Below are positions 16,249 through 23,026 of a DNA stretch of 64,000 nucleotides, piece after piece. The DNA is taken from NCBI RefSeq assembly GCF_000058485.1, contig NC_008278.1, forward strand, positions 3,280,962-3,344,961, read 5' to 3'. The notes beneath the pieces are model-generated. The model searched no databases, was not told the origin of the DNA, and saw only the letters and a program-made list of their open reading frames with translations. The translations under genes and the position numbers were made by a program. Positions within the stretch are counted from its first letter, which is position 1, and every line of letters starts with the position of its first letter. This stretch comes from Frankia alni ACN14a (GTDB lineage: Bacteria > Actinomycetota > Actinomycetes > Frankiales > Frankiaceae).

Positions 16249-17464
16249 CAGCCTCGCCGCCCTTGCCCGACAGCTCGCACCCGGCGTGCTCGAGGAAGCC
16301 GTCTCCGAGGCGCGCAGTGTGGCCCGGCGCCAGCTCGCGCAGCGCCTGGCGCAGGAGATCACGCGGGTCGTGTTCGACGCGGGGGTGCCGGGACTCGCGC
16401 AAGGGTGGACGGGCCTCGCGGAAGGGCTGTGGGGCGAAGGGCTGCCGGGCGAGGCGCCGCCGGGGCCCGACGAGGGGCTGCCGGGTGAGCGCGGGCTAGT
16501 GCGGGAGGCCGAGGTCCCCACCGACGACCGCGTGTCAGACGACCGCGTGTCAGGAGACCTCGCGGTCCCGGGCGGTGAGGGGACTGCGGCCGCATCCACG
16601 GGCGGGTCTCGCGGGCGCGGTTGCGGCGTCGACGTGGACCACGGCCTGTACGCCTACGGGATCGTACCGGAGCAGAGCCGTCACGTGTCCGATCTCGAAG
16701 GTCTGGTGGCCGGGACCGGGGTGCGCGCCGTGGTCCGCCCGCCGGTGGCCCTGGTGGTCTCCGACATCGAGCTCGCGCTGCTGCGTGACCTTGAACAGGA
16801 CGTCTCGGAGACGGGGCGGCTTGCGGACCTTGCCCGCCGGCACGATCAGGTGCTGCGGGCGTTGGCGGAACGCGGTGGGGTGCTCCCGCTGCGTTTCGGC
16901 ACGGTCCTGCCAGACGCGGAGCAGGCGTACGCGGTGCTCGATGATCCGGAGCAGACGCTTTCCCGCACGCTGGCCCAGGTTCAGGACACGAGGGAATGGG
17001 GCCTGCGGGTCGACGCGCCTCAGCCGGTGGCCGATGCGGCGCCTCTCGACCAGCCCATCGATCCTCCGGTGGAGGTGGCGGGACTCGCGCCGGGATCGGG
17101 GACGGCCTATCTTACGGCCCGGCGCCGGGAGATCCGGGCGCAGGAGGCACGCCGGGAAGAACTCGGCACGCTGATCGAACAGGCGGACGAGGAACTGACC
17201 GCCTTCGCCCGGGACACCGCGCGACGCCGGGGCGGCCGGGCCGGGCGGATGTTCGACTGCGCGTACCTCGTGCCGCGCTTGGCCGACGAGGAGTTCCTCG
17301 CGGCGGCGCGGACGCTGGTGCGGCGACTGACGCAGGCCGGTCTCGACGCCGAGATCACGGGGCCCTGGCCGCCGTATTCCTTCGTGCACGTCACCCTCGG
17401 CGGTGGTGGGGACGGCGGTGGTGCGGATGGCGGTGGTGCGGATGGCGGTGGTGCGGATGGCTGA
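16226..17464 (+). CDS. gvpL: Gas vesicle protein GvpL/GvpF with N-terminal extension
   Basis: A 412-aa protein. The GvpF/L domain occupies residues about 138-392 (start [45 protein letters not shown]). About 135 extra residues precede it: an amphipathic helical part (residues about 9-52) and an acidic Gly/Pro linker. The C-terminus ends in three copies of the pentapeptide GGADG encoded by a 15-nt repeat (17414-17458). GvpF/L proteins are accessory or assembly factors that bind GvpA. GGGGAGAG precedes the ATG at 16226. The repeat tail overlaps the start of gvpS. Confidence 0.88.
   Translation: MPAASDADSLAALARQLAPGVLEEAVSEARSVARRQLAQRLAQEITRVVFDAGVPGLAQGWTGLAEGLWGEGLPGEAPPGPDEGLPGERGLVREAEVPTDDRVSDDRVSGDLAVPGGEGTAAASTGGSRGRGCGVDVDHGLYAYGIVPEQSRHVSDLEGLVAGTGVRAVVRPPVALVVSDIELALLRDLEQDVSETGRLADLARRHDQVLRALAERGGVLPLRFGTVLPDAEQAYAVLDDPEQTLSRTLAQVQDTREWGLRVDAPQPVADAAPLDQPIDPPVEVAGLAPGSGTAYLTARRREIRAQEARREELGTLIEQADEELTAFARDTARRRGGRAGRMFDCAYLVPRLADEEFLAAARTLVRRLTQAGLDAEITGPWPPYSFVHVTLGGGGDGGGADGGGADGGGADG
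17414..17458 (+). repeat. Three 15-nt repeats encoding the GvpL tail
   Basis: Three perfect copies of GGCGGTGGTGCGGAT begin at 17414, 17429 and 17444. They encode the Gly/Ala/Asp tail of GvpL, and the last copy also supplies the ATG of gvpS. A change in copy number would keep both frames. Confidence 0.92.
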
Positions 17465-17744
17465 GTCGGGTCGGAGGTGCGAGCCGGGCGGCGGGCCCGT
17501 TCCCCGGGGCCGGGCCGGTGTCGCCGGTCTGGTCCGACCCCGCACCCCGGCCACCACGGGCACGCCCTGCTCTGCGGCCCAGCCGCTCGCCGACCTGTTG
17601 GACCGGCTCGTGGATCGCGGTGTCGTGATCAGCGGAGACGTCGTGATCGCCCTCGCCGGGGTCGACCTGATCCGGCTCGATCTGCGGCTGCTCCTCGTCG
17701 GCATCCAGACGGCCGTGGAGGGTGCTGGGGAGGTGGCGGAATGA
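17457..17744 (+). CDS. gvpS: Gas vesicle protein GvpS (GvpA family)
   Basis: A 95-aa GvpA-family protein. The C-terminal 55 residues carry the core ([20 protein letters not shown], then [20 protein letters not shown]) in the truncated form typical of GvpS, with no tail after the second helix. The N-terminal 35 residues are Gly/Pro/Arg-rich. The ATG at 17457 overlaps the end of gvpL by 8 bases. GvpS is a minor vesicle protein present in actinobacterial and Bacillus operons. It precedes gvpK with an ATGA overlap. Confidence 0.85.
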   Translation: MAESGRRCEPGGGPVPRGRAGVAGLVRPRTPATTGTPCSAAQPLADLLDRLVDRGVVISGDVVIALAGVDLIRLDLRLLLVGIQTAVEGAGEVAE

Positions 17745-18139
17745 GTGGTTCCGGCGGTGCCGGTCGCCCGTTGCGCCTCGACGCCGACCCGGACCAGGTC
17801 GGTCGAGGTCTGGGACAGCTCGTCGTGGTCGTCCTCGAACTGCTGCGCGAGGTCCTGGAACGCCAGGCGATCCGCCGGATGGACGGCGGCGAGCTGACGG
17901 CGCAGCAGCTCGACGACCTGGGCCAGGCACTGATCGAGATCCGGCACAGCCTCGAGCGGGTCCGCACGTCGCTCGGTGTCACCCAGCGGGAGGCCGACGA
18001 CGCCGTCGCCCGGGCGCGCCGCCTCGTCGAGGCCGGCGCCGGGGCGGTCCCGGACCGCGGGCCGATGGCACCCGCGCGGCGCTCCGCCCGATCCTGCGCC
18101 GACCAGCAATCCTGTCAGAAGGCGAGGTCAGCGCCATGA
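17741..18139 (+). CDS. gvpK: Gas vesicle protein GvpK
   Basis: A 132-aa protein with the GvpK domain in residues about 10-85: [20 protein letters not shown], then [20 protein letters not shown] and [11 protein letters not shown]. The C-terminal 45 residues are basic and probably disordered. GvpK is an essential accessory protein of vesicle assembly. Its ATG at 17741 overlaps the gvpS stop, and its stop overlaps the gvpA start, so the operon is translationally coupled here. Confidence 0.9.
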   Translation: MSGSGGAGRPLRLDADPDQVGRGLGQLVVVVLELLREVLERQAIRRMDGGELTAQQLDDLGQALIEIRHSLERVRTSLGVTQREADDAVARARRLVEAGAGAVPDRGPMAPARRSARSCADQQSCQKARSAP

Positions 18140-18567
18140 CCGTTGCCAGTCGTCCGATCAATCGAGCTCCCCAACCGAGCAGTCTCGCCGACGTCCTAGA
18201 CGTGGTTCTCGACAAGGGGATCGTCATCGACGCCTACGTTCGCGTCGCGCTGGTGGGAATCGAGATCCTCACGATCGACGCGCGGATCGTCATTGCCAGC
18301 GTCGACACCTACCTGCGGTTCGCGGAAGCGGTGAACCGGCTCGATCTGCAGCCCAGGGAGCAGGTCGCGGGCCTTCCCGGGCTCATGCACGAGGTCACCG
18401 AGGGCACCGCTCGGCACAAGACGAGCGGAGCACTCGGCGGACTCAAGGACACCGCCGAGGAGGTGGTCGGCGCGCTGCGTGGTGCGCCCGTCGAGGAACG
18501 TCGCGGGCGGGACCTGCCGGTAGGTCGCGAGGCCCCGGCAGAGCGCCGCGGCGGCAAGAAGGGGTGA
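18136..18567 (+). CDS. gvpA: Gas vesicle major structural protein GvpA
   Basis: The core (residues about 16-68) is the classic shell sequence: [20 protein letters not shown], then [20 protein letters not shown] and [11 protein letters not shown]. This alpha-beta-beta-alpha subunit polymerises into the ribbed gas-filled shell. At 143 aa it is about twice the usual length of 70-80; the extra 70 residues are hydrophilic and contain a possible short helix ([17 protein letters not shown]). The ATG at 18136 overlaps the gvpK stop, and the stop overlaps the next start. It is not the first structural gene, unlike in Streptomyces. Confidence 0.92.
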   Translation: MTVASRPINRAPQPSSLADVLDVVLDKGIVIDAYVRVALVGIEILTIDARIVIASVDTYLRFAEAVNRLDLQPREQVAGLPGLMHEVTEGTARHKTSGALGGLKDTAEEVVGALRGAPVEERRGRDLPVGREAPAERRGGKKG

Positions 18568-19391
18568 GCGCCGTGCCCGTCATCGTGTATGGCGTCACGC
18601 GAGCGGGGCACCCGGCTCCCGAACCCGCCCCGCCCGGCCTTGGCCACCCCCCGGAACCGGTGCATCTGGTGCGCTTCGGGCCGTTGTCGGCCGCGGTGAG
18701 CTGCACCGCCGACGTCGGGGTCCTCGGCGACCAGGAGGCGGTGCACCATCTGGACATCCTGCAGCGGCTGCTGGCACGAGGCCCCGTGCTGCCCCTGCGG
18801 TTCGGCACGGTCGCCCCCGACGAGGACGCCGTGCGCGCGGAGGTCCTCGCGCCGCTGGTCGACGTGATGCCGGAGCGGCTCGACGCCGTCGATGGTCTCG
18901 TGGAGCTGCGTCTCGACGTGGACGAGGAGGAGCACTCCGCGTTGCAGGCGGTGCTCCCCGGGTCGCCGGCGGCCGCTTACCCGCCACCGGACGATCTGGA
19001 CGAGCGGATCAGGTTCGGGCAGGAGATCGCCGAGCTGGTCGTGCAGCGGCGGCAGCGGCAGGCCGACGAGATCCTCAGCGAGCTGCAGCCGCTGGCCCGC
19101 TCCGATCGGCCGCGACGGCGACACGGCGGGGCAGAGGATCCCGTGCTCAGTTGGGCCTTCCTGCTGGCCGCCGACGACGTCGAGACCTTCGACGCCGCGG
19201 TCGCGAGGCTGCGTCGGGCCCGCCCGGAGCTCTCGATCGAGTACGTCGGTCCGTTGCCCGCCATCGACTTCATCGAAATCCCCACCGTCACCCGGGCTTC
19301 AGCGGCGGGACCCGCCGACTCGTTTGCGGGCACCGGCCGCTGGGGCTGGGGACCGGAGGGGGACGACCGCAAGGGAGATGATCAACCGTGA
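18564..19391 (+). CDS. gvpF: Gas vesicle protein GvpF
   Basis: A 275-aa GvpF/L-family protein. The order [48 protein letters not shown]-like and [18 protein letters not shown], followed by [11 protein letters not shown], matches the family along its whole length. It directly follows gvpA, the usual place of gvpF. The GTG at 18564 overlaps the gvpA stop (GTGA). GvpF is the accessory protein thought to bind GvpA and control its polymerisation. The C-terminus is a short Gly/Asp-rich tail. Confidence 0.9.
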   Translation: MSAVPVIVYGVTRAGHPAPEPAPPGLGHPPEPVHLVRFGPLSAAVSCTADVGVLGDQEAVHHLDILQRLLARGPVLPLRFGTVAPDEDAVRAEVLAPLVDVMPERLDAVDGLVELRLDVDEEEHSALQAVLPGSPAAAYPPPDDLDERIRFGQEIAELVVQRRQRQADEILSELQPLARSDRPRRRHGGAEDPVLSWAFLLAADDVETFDAAVARLRRARPELSIEYVGPLPAIDFIEIPTVTRASAAGPADSFAGTGRWGWGPEGDDRKGDDQP

Positions 19392-20062
19392 GTAGTGCGA
19401 AGATCGCCGCGGCGCTCGTCGGCGGCTACGTCCTCGGCCGGACCAAAAAGGCGAAGACGGCCATCGGCGTGGCGCTCTGGCTCACCGGACGCCATCACGA
19501 CCCCAAGGATGTCCTGCGGGATCAGGCCGTGAAGCTGCTGAAGTCCCCCCAGGGCGAGGAGCTGCTCGCCCAGGTGCGCGGGCCGGTCGTGGAGGCCGGC
19601 CGGCGTGCCGCCCTGTCGGTGTACGAGTCCCAGGTCGAGCGTCTCACCGAGAACCTGCAGCAACGGACCCAGCAGCTCGCGGAGACCCTCACCGAGAAGG
19701 GCGGCACCACCGCGAAGGCGGCGGCCGGAGCCGTGACCGACGTCCTGAAGACGGTGCCCGGCGCCGGGGGAAAGAAGGACGAGCAGGCGCCCGCGGGGGA
19801 GGAGGCGGACGGCACCCCCGAGGGGCAGGCCGAGGGCAGTCCTGGCGAGCAGGCCGAGGGCAGCACCGGCGACCAGCGCGACGGCGCTGCTGGTGATCAG
19901 GCCGAGGAATCCGACCAGGGGTCGACGGGAGCGGAGCGGGAGGAGGCGGAGACCGAGGAGAAGGGGTCCGACGACAGTGATGGGGAACGCCGTCCCGCCG
20001 GCCGTGCCCCTGCACCCGCGCGCGGCGCTCGTCCTCGCCCTCTCATGGCGGAAGCCGAGTGA
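19388..20062 (+). CDS. gvpY: Gas vesicle-associated protein, GvpY-like
   Basis: A 224-aa protein in the position of gvpY in Streptomyces operons (before the SRPBCC gene gvpZ). The N-terminus (AALVGGYVLGRTKKAKTAI) contains a Gly-rich hydrophobic segment and a basic patch, then a helical region with coiled-coil character (VERLTENLQQRTQQLAETLT). The last 90 residues are highly acidic and repetitive (EGQAEGSPGEQAEGS-type). The GTG at 19388 overlaps the gvpF stop. The symbol rests on gene order and the N-terminal pattern. The molecular role is unknown. Confidence 0.68.
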   Translation: MSSAKIAAALVGGYVLGRTKKAKTAIGVALWLTGRHHDPKDVLRDQAVKLLKSPQGEELLAQVRGPVVEAGRRAALSVYESQVERLTENLQQRTQQLAETLTEKGGTTAKAAAGAVTDVLKTVPGAGGKKDEQAPAGEEADGTPEGQAEGSPGEQAEGSTGDQRDGAAGDQAEESDQGSTGAEREEAETEEKGSDDSDGERRPAGRAPAPARGARPRPLMAEAE

Positions 20063-20085
20063 CGACAGATCGATGAGGAGGGGAC

Positions 20086-21093
20086 ATGACGCAGACGACG
20101 GCAAAGCAGACGGGCATAGTCGGCGCCCTGCGCGAGAACCCGGCGACGAAGAACCTGGTCGACCAGGCGAAGAACCTGGCGAAGGCGCGGGGTGCCCAGC
20201 TGGTCGGGAAGACGACGGAGCGGCTCACCTCGGGTACGGACAAGCTGAACGTGCTCGCCGACACGGGCGGTGCGGCCTCCGCGCTCAAGGCGGGCTCCCA
20301 GCAGCTGGCCAGCGGGAAGTCGCCGCTGCGGGCCGCGTTCGCGACGGCGGCCACGGCGGCGAAGGACAAGGTCAAGTCGGTGCTGCATCTCGGTGGCAAG
20401 GGGGCCGGCGGAAAGGGCGGGCCGCCGAAGGCCACGAACATCGAGGAGACGATCGATGTCGGGGTGCCGGTCTCCGTGGCCTATGACCAGTGGACGCAGT
20501 ACCCGCAGTTCTCTCGCTTCATGAAGGGCGTCGAGGCGGTGGACGCGAAGAGCGAGACCGAGCAGAACTGGCGGGTCAAGGTCTTCAAATCCCGGCGTAG
20601 CTGGGCGGCCAAGGTCCAGGAGCAGATACCGGACCGGCGGATCGTGTGGACCTCGGAGGGCCCGAAGGGCTCCACCAAGGGAGCCGTCACGTTCCACCCG
20701 CTCGCCGACGACCTGACCCGGGTGCTGCTGGCCATGGAATACTACCCGTCCGGACTCATGGAGAAGATCGGTAATATCTGGCGGGCCGGTGGTCGACGGG
20801 CCCGGCTCGATCTCAAGCATTTCCGCCGCTACATCACGATGCAGGGTGAGGCGAGCGGTTCGTGGCGGGGTGTGATCCGCGACGGCGAGGTCGTCCAACG
20901 GCCCGACGAAGGAGAACAGGGCGCGGAGGAGTCCGAGGGCACGCGGGACGCCGACGACGCGGCCAACTCGGGCCGCGGCGACGCCGGGCGGCCCGCGGGC
21001 GCGACACCCGGGCCCTCGGGCGAGGACACCGGCGACGAGTCCGAACAGACCTCCGACGCTGAAGCCAGGCCCAAGGCGTCGGTCGGCGGCTGA
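20086..21093 (+). CDS. gvpZ: SRPBCC-family protein, GvpZ-like
   Basis: A 335-aa protein. Residues about 1-115 are Lys/Ala-rich and helical; residues about 120-265 form an SRPBCC (START-like) domain: IEETIDVGVPVSVAYDQWTQ, YPQFSRFMKGVEAV, RIVWTSEGPKGSTKGAVTFH and VLLAMEYYPSG. The tail of 60 residues is acidic. GAGGAGGGG lies just before the ATG at 20086. This pairing after a GvpY-like gene matches the distal end of the Streptomyces gvp operon, where gvpZ encodes a polyketide-cyclase-like protein. Its role in vesicle formation is not known. Confidence 0.78.
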   Translation: MTQTTAKQTGIVGALRENPATKNLVDQAKNLAKARGAQLVGKTTERLTSGTDKLNVLADTGGAASALKAGSQQLASGKSPLRAAFATAATAAKDKVKSVLHLGGKGAGGKGGPPKATNIEETIDVGVPVSVAYDQWTQYPQFSRFMKGVEAVDAKSETEQNWRVKVFKSRRSWAAKVQEQIPDRRIVWTSEGPKGSTKGAVTFHPLADDLTRVLLAMEYYPSGLMEKIGNIWRAGGRRARLDLKHFRRYITMQGEASGSWRGVIRDGEVVQRPDEGEQGAEESEGTRDADDAANSGRGDAGRPAGATPGPSGEDTGDESEQTSDAEARPKASVGG

Positions 21094-21205
21094 TCGTCCA
21101 TGCCGGCGGGACGTGCCGGAGGGTGATCTCGGCAGGCGGGCCGGGCCCGACGACCGGGGGCCTCGTCGTCGCCGACGAGGCTACGGCCGCGCGCAGGGCA
21201 CGCGG

Positions 21206-21703
21206 TCAGGCCGGGGCCCCGGCCAGCAGGGCGTCGATCTGGCCCAGGGCCTCGGACATGCCCTCGACCATGCCCATGGACACCATCTGCTCCATCGCCT
21301 CGGAGGAGGGGAAGGTGCTCTCGATCGTCATCACGGTCGCCGACTCGTCCTCCGCGGTGAGCCGGACGCGGACGATCGTGGTGGGCATGTCGAGGTTGGG
21401 GCGGCCCTCGTCGTCGGCGAAGCCGTCCTCGAACTCCAGCCGGTGCGGGACGTCGACCGCCCGGACGCGCCACCATCCGTAGTGCCTGTCTCCCTCCGGC
21501 CCGGTCATGAAGTAGGTGACCGAGCCGCCGGGAGCCAGGTCGTGCTCGACGACCGTCGCCGGGTAGGTCGGCGGGCCCCACCACCGCTCGAGCTGGCGCG
21601 GGTCGGCCCAGATCCGCCACACCCGCTGCGGCGGTGCCTCGAACCTGGAGCTGATGGCGAGGCTGAGGGCCTCAGGATCGGTCTTCACGTCGATCACGGT
21701 CAT
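21206..21703 (-). CDS. SRPBCC (AHSA1-like) protein
   Basis: A 165-aa activator-of-Hsp90-homologue-like SRPBCC protein: SSRFEAPPQRVWRIWADPRQ, LERWWGPPTYPATVVEHDLAPGG-type cavity strands, then a C-terminal helix. The ATG at 21703 overlaps the stop of the ArsR gene (ATGA); the open frame extends upstream, but that part lies inside the ArsR gene. ArsR-AHSA1 pairs are common in actinobacteria; the SRPBCC protein is thought to bind a hydrophobic ligand. The ligand is unknown. Confidence 0.87.
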   Translation of the reverse strand: MTVIDVKTDPEALSLAISSRFEAPPQRVWRIWADPRQLERWWGPPTYPATVVEHDLAPGGSVTYFMTGPEGDRHYGWWRVRAVDVPHRLEFEDGFADDEGRPNLDMPTTIVRVRLTAEDESATVMTIESTFPSSEAMEQMVSMGMVEGMSEALGQIDALLAGAPA

Positions 21704-22140
21704 GCGCGTTGCTCCCTGCCGTCTGTATCGTTCGTCGGATCTGGTCGGTGCCTGTCTGCGGTGTCGCTGATTGCGGTGTCGCTGTCTGCGGTGTCGCTCT
21801 CGGGTGGGTCCGGCTCGGCGAGGATCGCGGCCATCCGATCGATGCGTCCCCGCCACAGGTCCGCAAGCTCGTCCAGCAACCGACGCACCTCGCGCAGCGC
21901 GTCCGCGTTGCCCCGCACGCGCTGCTCCCGACCCTGCCGCCGCTTCGTGACCAGCCCGGCGCCCTCCAGCACCGCCACGTGCTTCTGCACGGCCGCGAAG
22001 CTCATCGGGAACCGCCGGGCCAGGTCGGAGACCGAGTGCTCACCGGTCAGGGTGAGTGCCACGATCTCGCGCCTCGTCGCGTCGGCCAGGGCATGGAAGA
22101 GGCGATCGGCCTGCTCGGTGGAGCTCTGATCTACAACCAT
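21700..22140 (-). CDS. ArsR-family transcriptional regulator
   Basis: A 146-aa winged-helix repressor. Residues about 10-95 are the ArsR fold: LFHALADATRREIVALTL, HSVSDLARRFPMSFAAVQKH (recognition helix) and VLEGAGLVTKRRQGREQ. No metal-binding CxC pair is present in the recognition helix, so it belongs to the non-metal class that is usually paired with SRPBCC genes. The tail repeats SDTA-type units encoded by a short DNA repeat. A perfect palindrome over its start codon suggests that it represses itself and the downstream gene. Confidence 0.9.
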   Translation of the reverse strand: MVVDQSSTEQADRLFHALADATRREIVALTLTGEHSVSDLARRFPMSFAAVQKHVAVLEGAGLVTKRRQGREQRVRGNADALREVRRLLDELADLWRGRIDRMAAILAEPDPPESDTADSDTAISDTADRHRPDPTNDTDGREQRA

Positions 22141-22149
22141 CAGGTTGTA
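22132..22149 (-). promoter_or_regulatory. Palindromic operator over the arsR start codon
   Basis: TACAACC at 22132-22138 and GGTTGTA at 22143-22149 form a perfect 7+4+7 inverted repeat. It covers the ATG of the ArsR gene (22138-22140). Operators of ArsR proteins are short perfect inverted repeats of this size, so autorepression is the natural reading. The position implies either a very short leader or a roadblock mechanism. Confidence 0.72.
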
Positions 22150-22979
22150 CGTTAGCGGACGCCGGTGAACGAGGCAAGGTCGGCGTCACCGCAACCGCCG
22201 GTCCGTGCGGCGGCGGCCGACGACCTTCCCGCTCTGGCTGCCCGCTCCCGGCCGCCCGCGTCCGCAAGCTCGCGTCGCCTGTGCCGCCCGCAGGCTCGCG
22301 TCGCCCGTTCCGCCCGTTCCGCCCGTTCCGCCCGTTCCGCCCGTGCCGCCCGTTCCGCCCGTTCCGCCCGTGCCGCCCGTTCCGCCCGTGCCGCCCGTTC
22401 CGCCCGTGCCGCCCGTGCCGCCCGTTCCGCCCGTTCCGTCCGTGCCGCCTGTCCGTCCGTGCCGCCTGTCCGTCCGTGCCGCCTGCAGGCTCGCGTCGGT
22501 CGCTCTCGTCTGCACACTCGCGTCGATCGCTCTCGGTCTTGGACCCGCGCTGCGGGTTCGGGCGCGTGCGGACTGCTCTCGGCCCTGTGTCCGCTCATGC
22601 CCTCATGCGCTACCCGCCCAGGCGCTAACGCTCGGAGCTGGCTGCGGCGCTGTCTGCTCCGCAGGCCTGTCCCCCAGGGTTGTCGGGGGCGCGAGTCTCG
22701 GCGCGGCCTACCGGTGCGGTTCGAGCTCGCTGCCGGTGTCACCGGTTCCTGAGATGCCCCACCGGAACCCGGAAGTTGCCCCCTCCACTGTCATCGGGCG
22801 CCCGGCGCACCAAGACCGGACACACGCTGGGAGCGGCCACTCCGTAAGAGTACGACTACGACTCATTGTTGGCGGATCGGCACGGAGATGGTTCTGCTGG
22901 CGCCGCAGGGGGACAGCCTTGGTGCTGTGGTCGTGCCTTCCGTCCGCGTGGCGAACAGAAAGCCGCCCTGGTTACGGAT
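22141..22979. other. Gene-free repeat-rich region
   Basis: This stretch of about 840 bases between the ArsR gene and the SOS box of the HNH gene holds a 9-nt tandem tract (22302-22446) flanked by direct repeats, but no credible gene. All six frames across the tract give low-complexity Pro/Val, Ala/Arg or Gly/Thr strings. Codon bias does not favour any frame from 22500 to 22980. Confidence 0.55.
22290..22498 (+). repeat. 9-nt tandem tract flanked by 14-bp direct repeats
   Basis: About 16 head-to-tail copies of CGCCCGTTC or CGCCCGTGC run from 22302 to 22446, followed by two copies of a 17-nt unit (CGCCTGTCCGTCCGTGC). GCAGGCTCGCGTCG occurs exactly at 22290-22303 and 22485-22498, on both sides of the tract; a one-base variant lies at 22264-22277. 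There are no spacers, so this is not a CRISPR array. Confidence 0.9.
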
Positions 22980-22995
22980 ACGAACATACGTTCGA
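22980..22995 (+). promoter_or_regulatory. SOS (LexA) box upstream of 13E12-type HNH gene
   Basis: The 16 bases read ACGAACATACGTTCGA. They match the actinobacterial LexA consensus TCGAAC-N4-GTTCGA at all but the first base, and contain the perfect core GAAC-N4-GTTC. The box lies 31 bases before the ATG of the HNH gene, a position where bound LexA would block transcription. Mycobacterial 13E12-repeat genes are known to carry such boxes. Confidence 0.8.
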
Positions 22996-23026
22996 CTTTT
23001 GAAAGGGATTTACTTAGGCTTTCCTC

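Noticed and set aside
22152-22742. Possible repeat protein (Pro-Val or Ala-Arg-Glu repeats)
   Set aside because: All frames over the 9-nt tract are open, giving different low-complexity strings, so openness is not evidence for coding. No ribosome site or conserved flank was found.
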